Below are positions 17,522 through 25,227 of a DNA stretch of 64,000 bases, in pieces (the first letter of the stretch is position 1; every line of letters begins with the position of its first letter). Location of the stretch: NCBI GenBank assembly GCA_045107005.1, contig JBGCFP010000036.1, positions 3,374 through 67,373 on the forward strand, read 5' to 3'. The stretch comes from JBCCMA01 sp045107005. GTDB lineage: Bacteria > Pseudomonadota > Gammaproteobacteria > Steroidobacterales > JBCCMA01. The position numbers were made by a program, and so were the translations under genes. Under the pieces are notes generated by a model. The model was given only the letters and a program-made list of their open reading frames with translations, was not told where the DNA came from and did not search any database.

Positions 17522-18301
17522 TTACAGGATCCCCTTGAGCGTTGAGAGCAGCGCTTTGTTGTTGGCAATGCCGCGCAGCGTGAATTCCACCAGCACGCCA
17601 AGCATCAATATGATGATCCATGTCGCGATCAAAGACTTGATTGGCATCGAAAACGAAATCAGCTGCATTTGCTGGGCATAGCGATTGACCAGCCCCAAAC
17701 CAATATCGACCAGCATCATCGTAACGATTGCCGGCGCGGCGAGTACAAACGCCGTCGTCATGAAGAAATCGAACTGAGCGATGAAGAAGCCCAAGCCGCC
17801 GCCGTCGAATTTTGGCGTGTAGGAACCTACGGGCCAGATGGCGTAGCTGCCCAGCAAGATATCCAGAAAGATCAGGAACGCGCCGCTGGCCATAAATAGC
17901 CACGCTGCCAACTGAGAGAAAAACAGGCCCCATAGCGACGTCTGATGCCCTTGCAGTGGGTCCGCGACGACGGCAATGCTCGAACCCACCTTGGCGTCAA
18001 TGAGATTGCCAGCCGAACCGATAGCCCAAAAGATCACACCGAACGCGAAACCGATAATCAGGCCAAGGAGGATTTCCTTGAGCACAATGATTGGCCATGA
18101 CAGCGTCGTGACCGGCGGAATGTTGCCCGCTGCGCTGATCGCTGGAAAGGCCACAATGGCCAGGCTGACGAAAAAGCTGTTGCGCGCGGTGGCGGGCATG
18201 TTCTCGTTGGTCAGCAGCGGCAGCATGATGAACGCGGCGGCGATCCGCGGCAGGGTCAGTGCCAGCGGGCCGAGCGAACTCTCGACCATGGAGAAATCCA
18301 C
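17522..18301 (-). CDS. sctT: T3SS export-apparatus protein SctT
   Basis: A 259-residue membrane protein of the SctT/FliR family with about six to eight hydrophobic segments and the family-typical TARNSFFVSLAIVAFP and GSAGNLIDAKVGSS motifs. It is the last gene of the unit kinase-regulator-sctQ-R-S-T, with GTG 18301 three bases from sctS. It lies convergent with sctU, whose end is 9 bp away. SctR5S4T1 forms the inner-membrane export gate; SctT caps the helical assembly. Confidence 0.95.
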   Translation of the reverse strand: MDFSMVESSLGPLALTLPRIAAAFIMLPLLTNENMPATARNSFFVSLAIVAFPAISAAGNIPPVTTLSWPIIVLKEILLGLIIGFAFGVIFWAIGSAGNLIDAKVGSSIAVVADPLQGHQTSLWGLFFSQLAAWLFMASGAFLIFLDILLGSYAIWPVGSYTPKFDGGGLGFFIAQFDFFMTTAFVLAAPAIVTMMLVDIGLGLVNRYAQQMQLISFSMPIKSLIATWIIILMLGVLVEFTLRGIANNKALLSTLKGIL

Positions 18302-18303
18302 GG

Positions 18304-18573
18304 TCAGGGAACGAGTGACGGCAAGTCGGTAAAGATGCGGTTGGCGAAGTTAAACAGCGTGCCGCCGATCAAACTGGCCGTAACAAAGATGGCAACCACG
18401 ATTACCACCAGCTTTACCGCGAACGTCAGCGTCTGTTCCTGGAGTTGTGTCGCTGCCTGCAAAAAGGCAACCAGAAGACCCACCACCGAGGCTGCCACGA
18501 TCGGTGGCGACGACAACAGCAAAACCAGCCATAGCGAATATTTGGCGAGCTCGAGAACTTCGTTGTTAATCAT
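18304..18573 (-). CDS. sctS: T3SS export-apparatus protein SctS
   Basis: An 89-residue protein with two hydrophobic hairpin helices, as usual for SctS/FliQ. The conserved core includes SSPPIVAASVVGLLVAFLQA and ATQLQEQTLTF. Two bases separate it from the stop of sctR. It is part of the export gate with SctR and SctT. Confidence 0.95.
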   Translation of the reverse strand: MINNEVLELAKYSLWLVLLLSSPPIVAASVVGLLVAFLQAATQLQEQTLTFAVKLVVIVVAIFVTASLIGGTLFNFANRIFTDLPSLVP

Positions 18574-18575
18574 GA

Positions 18576-19238
18576 TCAGTAAGTCATGACGATGCCGTGC
18601 ACCAGTTTTGCCCAGCCGTCGATCAGTACGAACAGCAGCAGTTTGAACGGCAGCGACACCACGGTCGGTGGCAACATCATCATGCCCAGCGCGAGCAGGA
18701 TGTTGGAGACGATCAGGTCGATCACCAGAAAGGGCAGAAAAATCAGCACGCCAATTTGAAATGCGGCGGTCAATTCACTAACGGTGAAGCTCGGCACCAC
18801 GACGATAAAATCGTTGCCGGAAATATCGTCGCGTTTCTCTTCGGGCAGCAGGCGCTGCGCGCTACGCAGAAAAAATCCTCGCTCGGTTTCGCTCGAGTGT
18901 TCGAGCAGAAAGTCGCGCATCGGCTCTTTGCCCTCGTTTACGACATCGAGCATGGTGTCGAGCGTCATGCCCTCGGCAGGCACGTTGGCCAGCGGTTCAG
19001 CAATCGAATCGGTGGTCGACAGAATGACCGGAAACATCACGTAAATGGACAGCACCATGGCCATGCCGTTGATGACGATATTGGGGGGTGTTTGCTGCAG
19101 CCCCAGCGCGTTGCGCAACAGGCTTAAAACCACCACGATTTTCGTGAACGAGGTGACCATAACGGCCAAAAAAGGCGCGACCGCCAACGAGACGACCGTG
19201 ACGATAATGAGAGCAGGTGAAAAATTGCTAAAGTCCAT
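18576..19238 (-). CDS. sctR: T3SS export-apparatus protein SctR
   Basis: A 220-residue protein of the SctR/FliP family with hydrophobic segments near the start, at about 45-70 and at 160-215. Conserved sequences include TSFTKIVVVLSLLRNALGLQQTPPN and, at the C-terminus, FLPFLVIDLIVSNILLALGM, each spanning the known family signatures. It has no cleavable signal, which favours the non-flagellar SctR over FliP. ATG 19238 overlaps the sctQ end by 11 bases. A FliO-like protein, which assists FliP in flagella, is encoded divergently at 22129. Confidence 0.95.
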   Translation of the reverse strand: MDFSNFSPALIIVTVVSLAVAPFLAVMVTSFTKIVVVLSLLRNALGLQQTPPNIVINGMAMVLSIYVMFPVILSTTDSIAEPLANVPAEGMTLDTMLDVVNEGKEPMRDFLLEHSSETERGFFLRSAQRLLPEEKRDDISGNDFIVVVPSFTVSELTAAFQIGVLIFLPFLVIDLIVSNILLALGMMMLPPTVVSLPFKLLLFVLIDGWAKLVHGIVMTY

Positions 19239-19488
19239 CGGGTCGCCAGCGTCCGATGCAGACGGCCAGTTTGTCGCCAGCAGCCACCAGTTCGCCTTCG
19301 CCGATGGGCGCGCCGTTGGCCAGTATGGTCACATTGGTGCCCGCCACCGGAACATCCAGGGGCAAGATAACGCCACTGCCCAGTTGCTCCAGATCGTTGA
19401 TCGTCACGTCGACGGTGGCCGTTTGAATCGACAGCCTGACCGGGATACTGCTGCCAAGCGTCGTCGCCGTTGCGCCTTCTTCGGACAT
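19228..19488 (-). CDS. Probable internal translation product SctQ-C
   Basis: In frame with sctQ, ATG 19488 (residue 267) is preceded by AAAGGAAA with ten bases between AGGA and ATG. The predicted 86-residue product is almost exactly the SpoA domain plus a short leader (MSEEGATATTLGSSIPV). Internal initiation giving a short SctQ form is documented in Yersinia YscQ and Salmonella SpaO. That it occurs here is inference from the ribosome-binding site and position. Confidence 0.55.
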   Translation of the reverse strand: MSEEGATATTLGSSIPVRLSIQTATVDVTINDLEQLGSGVILPLDVPVAGTNVTILANGAPIGEGELVAAGDKLAVCIGRWRPDGL

Positions 19489-20286
19489 GGTTGGGGTTTC
19501 CTTTGTGGGTTGTTCTCGCAGCCAGCTCGCCGGGGCGCCGGCGCTAAGCGAAATTTCGTTATCGTTCACGGTGCAGCGCGCCGGCAGTGCCGAGCCGTCG
19601 ATGTGCACGGCAAGCAGTGACCCGTGCAGGGCTTGCTGCTGACCCAGCACGATGACGTCGCCCGGCTGACAGTCGCGCAACACGTCCAGCGCCATTTTTG
19701 GGCCTCGCGCGCGCACGGCCACCGGGATGGGCACACCGAGCCAGGTTTTGGGCAAGGGTTCAACCGGCGTCGACTGCGCCTCGCCAAGCAGCTGATCGCA
19801 CAAGGTACTGGTCAGCGCCAGCGACCCGCTCCAGGTGGTTGCTCCGGTGTCGTCTGCCAAATCGAAATCGACCACTGGCCCGGCGAGGCTCTGGTCGACG
19901 TGACTCGGACTGTCTGCAAAAGCAAGCGGCGCCAGGCGTCGATCAAGCAGTCGCTGCAGAGCGTCGATCAGTCCCTCATGCTGTAAGGACCAAGCCATTA
20001 GTCGGGCTTCGCCGTCGTAGTCGTGCCAATGGCGCTCGCCGATCAACGGTGCATCGGCGCGGTGACGGACGGCGAGGCCCAGCGGCGGGCCCTCTGTGGC
20101 CATTTGCAGCCAGGTTTGTGCTCGCACCTGAGGCGTTACCTGCAGGCTCCAGTGATCAGCGCTCTCGCCGTTGGCGCGCTCGTGTTGATAGCGCAAACCC
20201 AGATGTTTTTGCCGCGCAGCGTGTTCGGCCGGATCGATCTTTCGCAGGACACCGGTCAGCGCGGATGACAACGTCGCCACTGTCAC
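19228..20286 (-). CDS. sctQ: T3SS C-ring protein SctQ
   Basis: A 352-residue cytoplasmic ring (sorting platform) protein. The C-terminal SpoA domain is about 280-352 (PVRLSIQTATVDVTINDLEQL, ILANGAPIGEGELV, GDKLAVCIG). A degenerate first SpoA-like region lies at about 190-250. The start is GTG 20286, which overlaps the stop of the response-regulator gene as GTGA; longer readings would run inside that gene. ATG 19488 inside the gene is preceded by AGGA at good distance and would make a separate C-terminal SpoA protein, as known for several SctQ homologues. Confidence 0.88.
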   Translation of the reverse strand: MTVATLSSALTGVLRKIDPAEHAARQKHLGLRYQHERANGESADHWSLQVTPQVRAQTWLQMATEGPPLGLAVRHRADAPLIGERHWHDYDGEARLMAWSLQHEGLIDALQRLLDRRLAPLAFADSPSHVDQSLAGPVVDFDLADDTGATTWSGSLALTSTLCDQLLGEAQSTPVEPLPKTWLGVPIPVAVRARGPKMALDVLRDCQPGDVIVLGQQQALHGSLLAVHIDGSALPARCTVNDNEISLSAGAPASWLREQPTKETPTMSEEGATATTLGSSIPVRLSIQTATVDVTINDLEQLGSGVILPLDVPVAGTNVTILANGAPIGEGELVAAGDKLAVCIGRWRPDGL

Positions 20287-20888
20287 AGCTCCTGGTGCCC
20301 GAGGACCAGCTTCATCAGGTCCGGCACCGTGCGCACTTTCATTTTGGTCATCATGTTGGCGCGATGCAGTTCGACGGTTTTGATACTGATGTCGAGCAAC
20401 CCTGCGATGACCTTGTTCGACTTCCCTGACACGACCAGATCCAGAACCTGACGTTCGCGCGGCGTCAGGCTCTCGATACGCCGGGTGGCATCCGGGCACA
20501 TTCGCGCCGCCGTGTGCGCCTCGAACGCGCCGCGCACCGCGTTGACAATGCGCTGCTCACTGAACGGCTTCTCGACAAAATCGAGTGCCCCGTTACGCAT
20601 CGCATCGACCGCCAGCGGAATGTCACCGTGACCGGTCATGAGCACGACCGGTACATCGATCGCGGCTTTCTTGATCTCCTCGTGCAACTGCAGGCCGTTC
20701 ATTTGCGGCATTCGCACGTCGCTAAGCAGACAGGTGCCGCCGCCGTGTCTCTGGTGCTTTAGCGCGTGCAGAGCGCTGGCGGCATTGTCGAATTCACTGA
20801 CGCTGAAGCCCGCGGTCTTTAGCAGCCACGTTGTCGATTTGCGGAACGCTTCGTTGTCATCCACCAGCACGACGGTTTGCTCAGTCAT
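20283..20888 (-). CDS. FixJ/LuxR-type response regulator in the T3SS operon
   Basis: A 201-residue regulator. The receiver domain (about 4-120) has VLVDDNE, the phospho-acceptor D57 (LLSDVRMPQ) and Lys in VEKPF. The LuxR-type helix-turn-helix (about 138-195) has LTPRERQVLDLVVSGKSNK and SIKTVELHR. ATG 20888 overlaps the kinase stop by 8 bases and the gene ends in the sctQ start, so kinase, regulator and C-ring are translationally chained. A direct role in T3SS control is likely. It is a candidate, but only a candidate, for the protein that reads the CTAGGGTAAACCCGAG motif. Confidence 0.9.
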   Translation of the reverse strand: MTEQTVVLVDDNEAFRKSTTWLLKTAGFSVSEFDNAASALHALKHQRHGGGTCLLSDVRMPQMNGLQLHEEIKKAAIDVPVVLMTGHGDIPLAVDAMRNGALDFVEKPFSEQRIVNAVRGAFEAHTAARMCPDATRRIESLTPRERQVLDLVVSGKSNKVIAGLLDISIKTVELHRANMMTKMKVRTVPDLMKLVLGHQEL

Positions 20889-22050
20889 TGGAATCTCCCT
20901 GTATGTCGATTGTCGGCAGCGTGAGCGCAAACACCGTCTGGCCGTCAGCGTCGCGCTCAAACCACAAGCGACCGGTGTGGTATTCGAGAATGGAACGACA
21001 GATGGCCAGGCCGATGCCCAGTCCGTCCGGTTTCGTCGTGAACAACGGTTCGAACAACCGTCCCTCGTGATCGCGTGTTACGCCGCAGCCACTGTCCGTC
21101 ACTCGCACCTCGAGATCATCGTCGAGATTCAGCGCGACCGTTACCAGAATGCGTCGATGCATCGGATGGGTTTCACGCATCGCCCCAATGGCGTTGCGCA
21201 CAAGGTTGAGCAACACTTGCTCAATCATGACGTCATCGATCAGCGCGTGCGGCAAATTGGCTGCGCAGTCGTGCGTGACGGTCACGAGGTTTTGCTTGAT
21301 ATCGAGCTCGGTCAGCTGCAGCACTTTGGCGATGATCGATTCCACGCGATGCGCGCGACGTTGTGGCTCACGCGCCCGTACAAACTCGCGCAGATGGCGA
21401 ATCACGGCGCTGGCGTGCTGGGCTTGCGCCTGCGCCATATCGACCGCTTCGAGGGCATCGCCGACGGTGTCGGGTGATTCCAGCAAGCGACGGCTTACCG
21501 CCAGATAGTTGATGATGGCGGCGAGCGGCTGATTCAATTCGTGCGCGATGGTTGACGCCATTTCGCCCACCGACATCATCCGCGAGGTGAATAACAGCTT
21601 GTCCCGCTCGTGCACCTGATCGCGCACGGCGGCGTGTCGGGCACTGGTATTGCTCACCGTAACCATGGTGTGGTTGAGGCCATCAGACCAGTCAAAGTCT
21701 GACCACTGCATGCAGAACCAGTTATTGGATGCCGGCTCGAATGCGTCGTAGACCCTGCGTGCCTGCGCATCCGATTGCGGCAGTTTGGTTGCGTTATCGT
21801 CGTCGCCCTTTTGCGGGTAGTGCGCGAACCGTGCTTCAAACACGTGTTGCAGAGCGATGGCATCGCCGCGACCAAACATTTTGCGAAACCCCTGGTTCGC
21901 AAATCGGAGCTGATGGTTGGCGGTGCAGTAGACCGCACAGGGAACGGGAATGGCTTCGAGCAACGTGACGGCGGCTGCTGTCTCGTTGGCGCGCGACACA
22001 GCGTCGATAACGTGAACATCACCCGCTGCGTTGATGACGGTCGCGTTCAT
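20881..22050 (-). CDS. FixL-like PAS sensor histidine kinase
   Basis: A 389-residue soluble kinase without membrane segments. A PAS-like sensor lies at about 25-140 (AIPVPCAVYCTANHQLRFANQGFR, split by several residues from the rest). The HisKA box is IAHELNQPLAAI with His near 170, and the ATPase domain has NLVRNAIGA, DSGCGV and GLGIGLAI (about 275-380). Cytosolic PAS plus the HELNQPL box places it with FixL/TodS-type kinases. ATG 22050 is chosen over GTG 22059. It heads the minus-strand unit that ends in sctT and is divergent from the FliO-like gene. The signal sensed is unknown. Confidence 0.88.
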   Translation of the reverse strand: MNATVINAAGDVHVIDAVSRANETAAAVTLLEAIPVPCAVYCTANHQLRFANQGFRKMFGRGDAIALQHVFEARFAHYPQKGDDDNATKLPQSDAQARRVYDAFEPASNNWFCMQWSDFDWSDGLNHTMVTVSNTSARHAAVRDQVHERDKLLFTSRMMSVGEMASTIAHELNQPLAAIINYLAVSRRLLESPDTVGDALEAVDMAQAQAQHASAVIRHLREFVRAREPQRRAHRVESIIAKVLQLTELDIKQNLVTVTHDCAANLPHALIDDVMIEQVLLNLVRNAIGAMRETHPMHRRILVTVALNLDDDLEVRVTDSGCGVTRDHEGRLFEPLFTTKPDGLGIGLAICRSILEYHTGRLWFERDADGQTVFALTLPTIDIQGDSND

Positions 22051-22128
22051 GCGGAGCACCCTGACGTCACGATCCGCTGCGTTATACTCCGCTCGCGGAG
22101 GGTCCCGCCATTTCGAGGTAGATCATCG

Positions 22129-22482
22129 ATGAACCACAATGTCACACGGCGCTTTGTTATGGGTTTGGTTCTGGCGCTGTGCGCTCGAGTCTGCACAGCC
22201 CAGGAAGGTGCAAGCCAAACCGGCCAGTTTCTCGCGATCCTGTTGCCCGTGATGGTGGTATTGGGGACGCTGCTGATCGCCCTGATCTGGCTCAACAAAG
22301 GGCGCGGGCTGTATCGCAGCACCGGGCCATTGAAACTGGTGCAAGTGCTTGCCGTGACGTCGCGCGAACGCGTAGTGGTGCTCGACGCCGGCAAACGCAT
22401 GCTTGTCGTCGGTGTCGCCAGCGGGCGCGTCAGTTTGCTTTCCATGCTCGACCCCGAGGAGCTGCCAGAGCAGATCCCTTAA
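22129..22482 (+). CDS. FliO-like export-gate assembly protein in a non-flagellar T3SS locus
   Basis: A 117-residue protein with a signal-like N-terminus (1-24), a membrane helix (LAILLPVMVVLGTLLIALIWL, about 35-55), and a cytoplasmic beta-rich tail (GPLKLVQVLAVTSRERVVVL, then GKRMLVVGVASGRVSLL). This layout and the tail match FliO, the flagellar protein that helps FliP form its ring. The start ATG 22129 is divergent from the kinase of the sctQRST unit, 78 bp apart. Non-flagellar T3SSs normally lack a FliO counterpart, so its presence here is unusual. No flagellar genes are seen in the window. Confidence 0.75.
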   Translation: MNHNVTRRFVMGLVLALCARVCTAQEGASQTGQFLAILLPVMVVLGTLLIALIWLNKGRGLYRSTGPLKLVQVLAVTSRERVVVLDAGKRMLVVGVASGRVSLLSMLDPEELPEQIP

Positions 22483-23003
22483 AGTGCGTTGCGCGATTTG
22501 GCCAGCGTTTTACGCCGCCTGAAACGCATCAACGATTCACGTTCTTTTCGAATTTTTGGGGTCGTTCAACATCGGTTCTTGATGACCGATGGTCCGAGAC
22601 TAACCGAACTTTTTGCGTGGCGCCAATGTGTCGCGCTATGGCGACACCTCTACGAAATACTGTCGTATGTGAGCGAAAAGACAAATTTTTGCGCATTGGA
22701 AAACCGAGATGCGCTATGTGAATCAAACTCGTTCCTTGATCGTCGAGTTCGCTACCGGTTTTTTCGTAAACGCCTAACGCCCTGCAATTCTTGGCTTTAC
22801 AGCGCGTGACGAGCGTTGTCACAAATGCATGCCCGTGTGCTCTGTCTGTGTCGCCCGCTGGCCGCAGATTGTAATGTCTCAATTTTAGTGTTTCATTTGG
22901 TGAAACACAGACGCTGAAGTTCGACAGGGCAACGGAGATTGCCCTTCGGTTCGGACCACCCCAAGCGAGAGTCTGTTCGTTACTAAACGCAGGAGTGCGT
23001 TCC
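22483..23003 (+). promoter_or_regulatory. Long leader/promoter region of the sctV operon with an inverted repeat
   Basis: About 520 bp without a convincing gene. A perfect inverted repeat, GTGTTTCA-TTTGG-TGAAACAC, lies at 22888-22908, about 95 bases before the sctV start, and may be an operator. The CTAGGGTAAACCCGAG motif is absent here. AGGAG at 22991-22995 is the sctV ribosome-binding site. Confidence 0.45.
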
Positions 23004-25133
23004 ATGCGTCGCCGACAAGATCGGTGGCAGGAGCGCGCGGTTAGTTCTGATCGGAGGCTTGCTTTGTCGAAGTTGCAGGAAGCAGCGCCGCATTCGTTTT
23101 TGTCGGGTGTGATGCAGCGTACGCGCGGTTTGCGCGGTGCCAGTTACAGCGATGTCATGCTGACTTTCGGCGTGGTCGCGATCATCGCCTTGATGATCTG
23201 GCCGCTGCCGTTGTGGCTGATTGACGCGCTGGTGGCGGTCAACATTTGCATTGGAATCAGCCTTCTGCTGGTTGCCATCTACGTGCCTTCGCCCGTGGCG
23301 TTTCCCAGTTTTCCAAGCGTTTTGCTGCTTTCCACGCTGTTCCGATTGTCACTGTCCATTGCGGTGACGCGACAGATTCTGATGCGCGCGGATGGTGGTC
23401 ACATTATTGAAACCTTCGGTACGGTTGTCGCGGGCGGCAACATTGTCGTGGGTCTGGTGGTGTTCCTGATTATCACCGTGGTGCAGTTCATTGTCGTGGC
23501 GAAAGGGGCCGAGCGAGTTGCCGAAGTGGCGGCGCGCTTCACGCTCGACGGCATGCCGGGTAAGCAGCTGTCCATCGATTCCGATTTGCGTTCCGGCTTG
23601 ATGGACAAGGACGACGCGAAGGAAAAGCGACGTCATCTAGAGGTTGAGAGTCAGCTCCACGGCAGCCTTGATGGAGCGATGAAGTTTGTCAAAGGCGACG
23701 CGATTGCCGGCATCATCATCATTATTATTAACCTGCTCGGTGGCCTCGCCATCGGCATTTTGCAAAACGGCATGCCGCTGGGCGAAGCCGTTACCACCTA
23801 CAGCATCCTGACCATTGGCGACGGTTTGGTGGCGCAAATCCCGGCGCTGTTGTCCGCCATATCAGCAGGCTTGCTGGTCACGCGCACCGCCAATGGCGAC
23901 AACGACAAGCATCTGGGCGACGCGATCGTGCGTCAGGTGACCGCGCAGCCTCGAGTGATACTCGTTACCGGCGTAATCGCCCTTGGCATGGTTCTCGTAC
24001 CGGGCTTTCCAAAGCTGGTCTTTCTTCTGCTTGGCGTCGTGCTCCTGAGCATTTCGGCGATTCAGATGCGCGGCGATCTGCCGTTCATGCAGCGCATAAT
24101 GGGCGAAGTTGACGCCCCGGAAGATGCTGCCGAAGAGACCGAAAAGAGCGGACAGTTTGGCGCGCTGGAAGCACCGCCACCGTTATTGTTGCGTGTCGAT
24201 CCCGTGCTTGCGGACTATCTCGAACGCGACTATCTGAGCGCACGTATCCGTGACGTGGCGCGCGGCTTGCGCAACGAGTACGGCGTGCCGCTGCCGATGC
24301 CCGCGTTTGCCATCGACCCCGACCTGCGCGAAGGCGAATACTGCCTGCTTGCGTCCGGTTCACGCATTGCCTGGGGGTTGGCCGTGTTCGATCACGTGTT
24401 TGTGACGACGGCCGCCTCCGACAGCGACGCCCTGACCGCGCAATGTCACCCGAAGCGCAACGGTCATTGGGTTGGCGCGGACGACGACGTGGAGGGGCAG
24501 AGCGTTGAGGACTTCGTGTTCACACACTGCGAGCTGGCGCTGACCCGCTCGCTGTCCGAGTTTATGGGTATCCAGGAAGCGGCCCGAATCTACCAGAGCC
24601 TGAGTCGCGATTTTCCGGATCTGGTCAAGGAGACGCTGCGTGCCGTCGCGCCGCAACGTATCACCGAAATTCTGAAGCGCCTGGTCAACGAGGACATTCC
24701 CATTCGCGATGCGCGCAGCATATTCGAAGCAATTGCCGATGCTGGCGTGCGTGAAAAAGACATCGTGCAGCTCACCGAGTTGGTGCGAGCCGCGTTGAAG
24801 CGCCAGGTCAGCGATCGTTTTGCGTCCAATGATCGCAGTCTGGAAGCGCTGCTGGTGCAGCCGGAGCTCGAAGACCGCTTGCGTCAGAGCGTGCGCGTTA
24901 CCAACGGCGTCGCGCAGCTCGCCGTTGATCCGGACACAGCCAAGGCAGTGATGGGTTCCATACGGGAGTCCGGGCAAGATGCGGCGCGGCGACCGGTTGT
25001 GCTGTGCTCGCCCGATGTTCGACGGCACTTGCGCACGTTGATTGAAACGGAGTTTCCAACGTTGCCGGTGCTGTCGTTTCAGGAGCTCTTCGCCGATCTG
25101 CGCATTGTGCGGGTCGGCCAGATCAGTGCGTGA
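23004..25133 (+). CDS. sctV: T3SS major export-gate protein SctV
   Basis: A 709-residue FHIPEP/LcrD/FlhA-family protein. About eight membrane helices occupy 40-350, including FPSVLLLSTLFRLSLSIAVTR, split between helices, and the FHIPEP region ARFTLDGMPGKQLSIDSDL. The cytoplasmic nonameric ring domain follows (about 390-709). ATG 23004 is chosen for AGGAG eight bases upstream; GTG 22995 is an alternative. First gene of the eleven-gene operon V-C-D-F-I-J-K-L-N-O-P. It delivers unfolded substrates into the SctRST pore. Confidence 0.95.
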   Translation: MRRRQDRWQERAVSSDRRLALSKLQEAAPHSFLSGVMQRTRGLRGASYSDVMLTFGVVAIIALMIWPLPLWLIDALVAVNICIGISLLLVAIYVPSPVAFPSFPSVLLLSTLFRLSLSIAVTRQILMRADGGHIIETFGTVVAGGNIVVGLVVFLIITVVQFIVVAKGAERVAEVAARFTLDGMPGKQLSIDSDLRSGLMDKDDAKEKRRHLEVESQLHGSLDGAMKFVKGDAIAGIIIIIINLLGGLAIGILQNGMPLGEAVTTYSILTIGDGLVAQIPALLSAISAGLLVTRTANGDNDKHLGDAIVRQVTAQPRVILVTGVIALGMVLVPGFPKLVFLLLGVVLLSISAIQMRGDLPFMQRIMGEVDAPEDAAEETEKSGQFGALEAPPPLLLRVDPVLADYLERDYLSARIRDVARGLRNEYGVPLPMPAFAIDPDLREGEYCLLASGSRIAWGLAVFDHVFVTTAASDSDALTAQCHPKRNGHWVGADDDVEGQSVEDFVFTHCELALTRSLSEFMGIQEAARIYQSLSRDFPDLVKETLRAVAPQRITEILKRLVNEDIPIRDARSIFEAIADAGVREKDIVQLTELVRAALKRQVSDRFASNDRSLEALLVQPELEDRLRQSVRVTNGVAQLAVDPDTAKAVMGSIRESGQDAARRPVVLCSPDVRRHLRTLIETEFPTLPVLSFQELFADLRIVRVGQISA

Positions 25134-25227
25134 TCGCCGTGAAGAACTCGGCGGTTACGACATTTTTTTGCGCTGTGGTGGCTTCGTCAGGGCATCGACT
25201 GCGCGACTGGGTAGCAGGGGAAACGTT

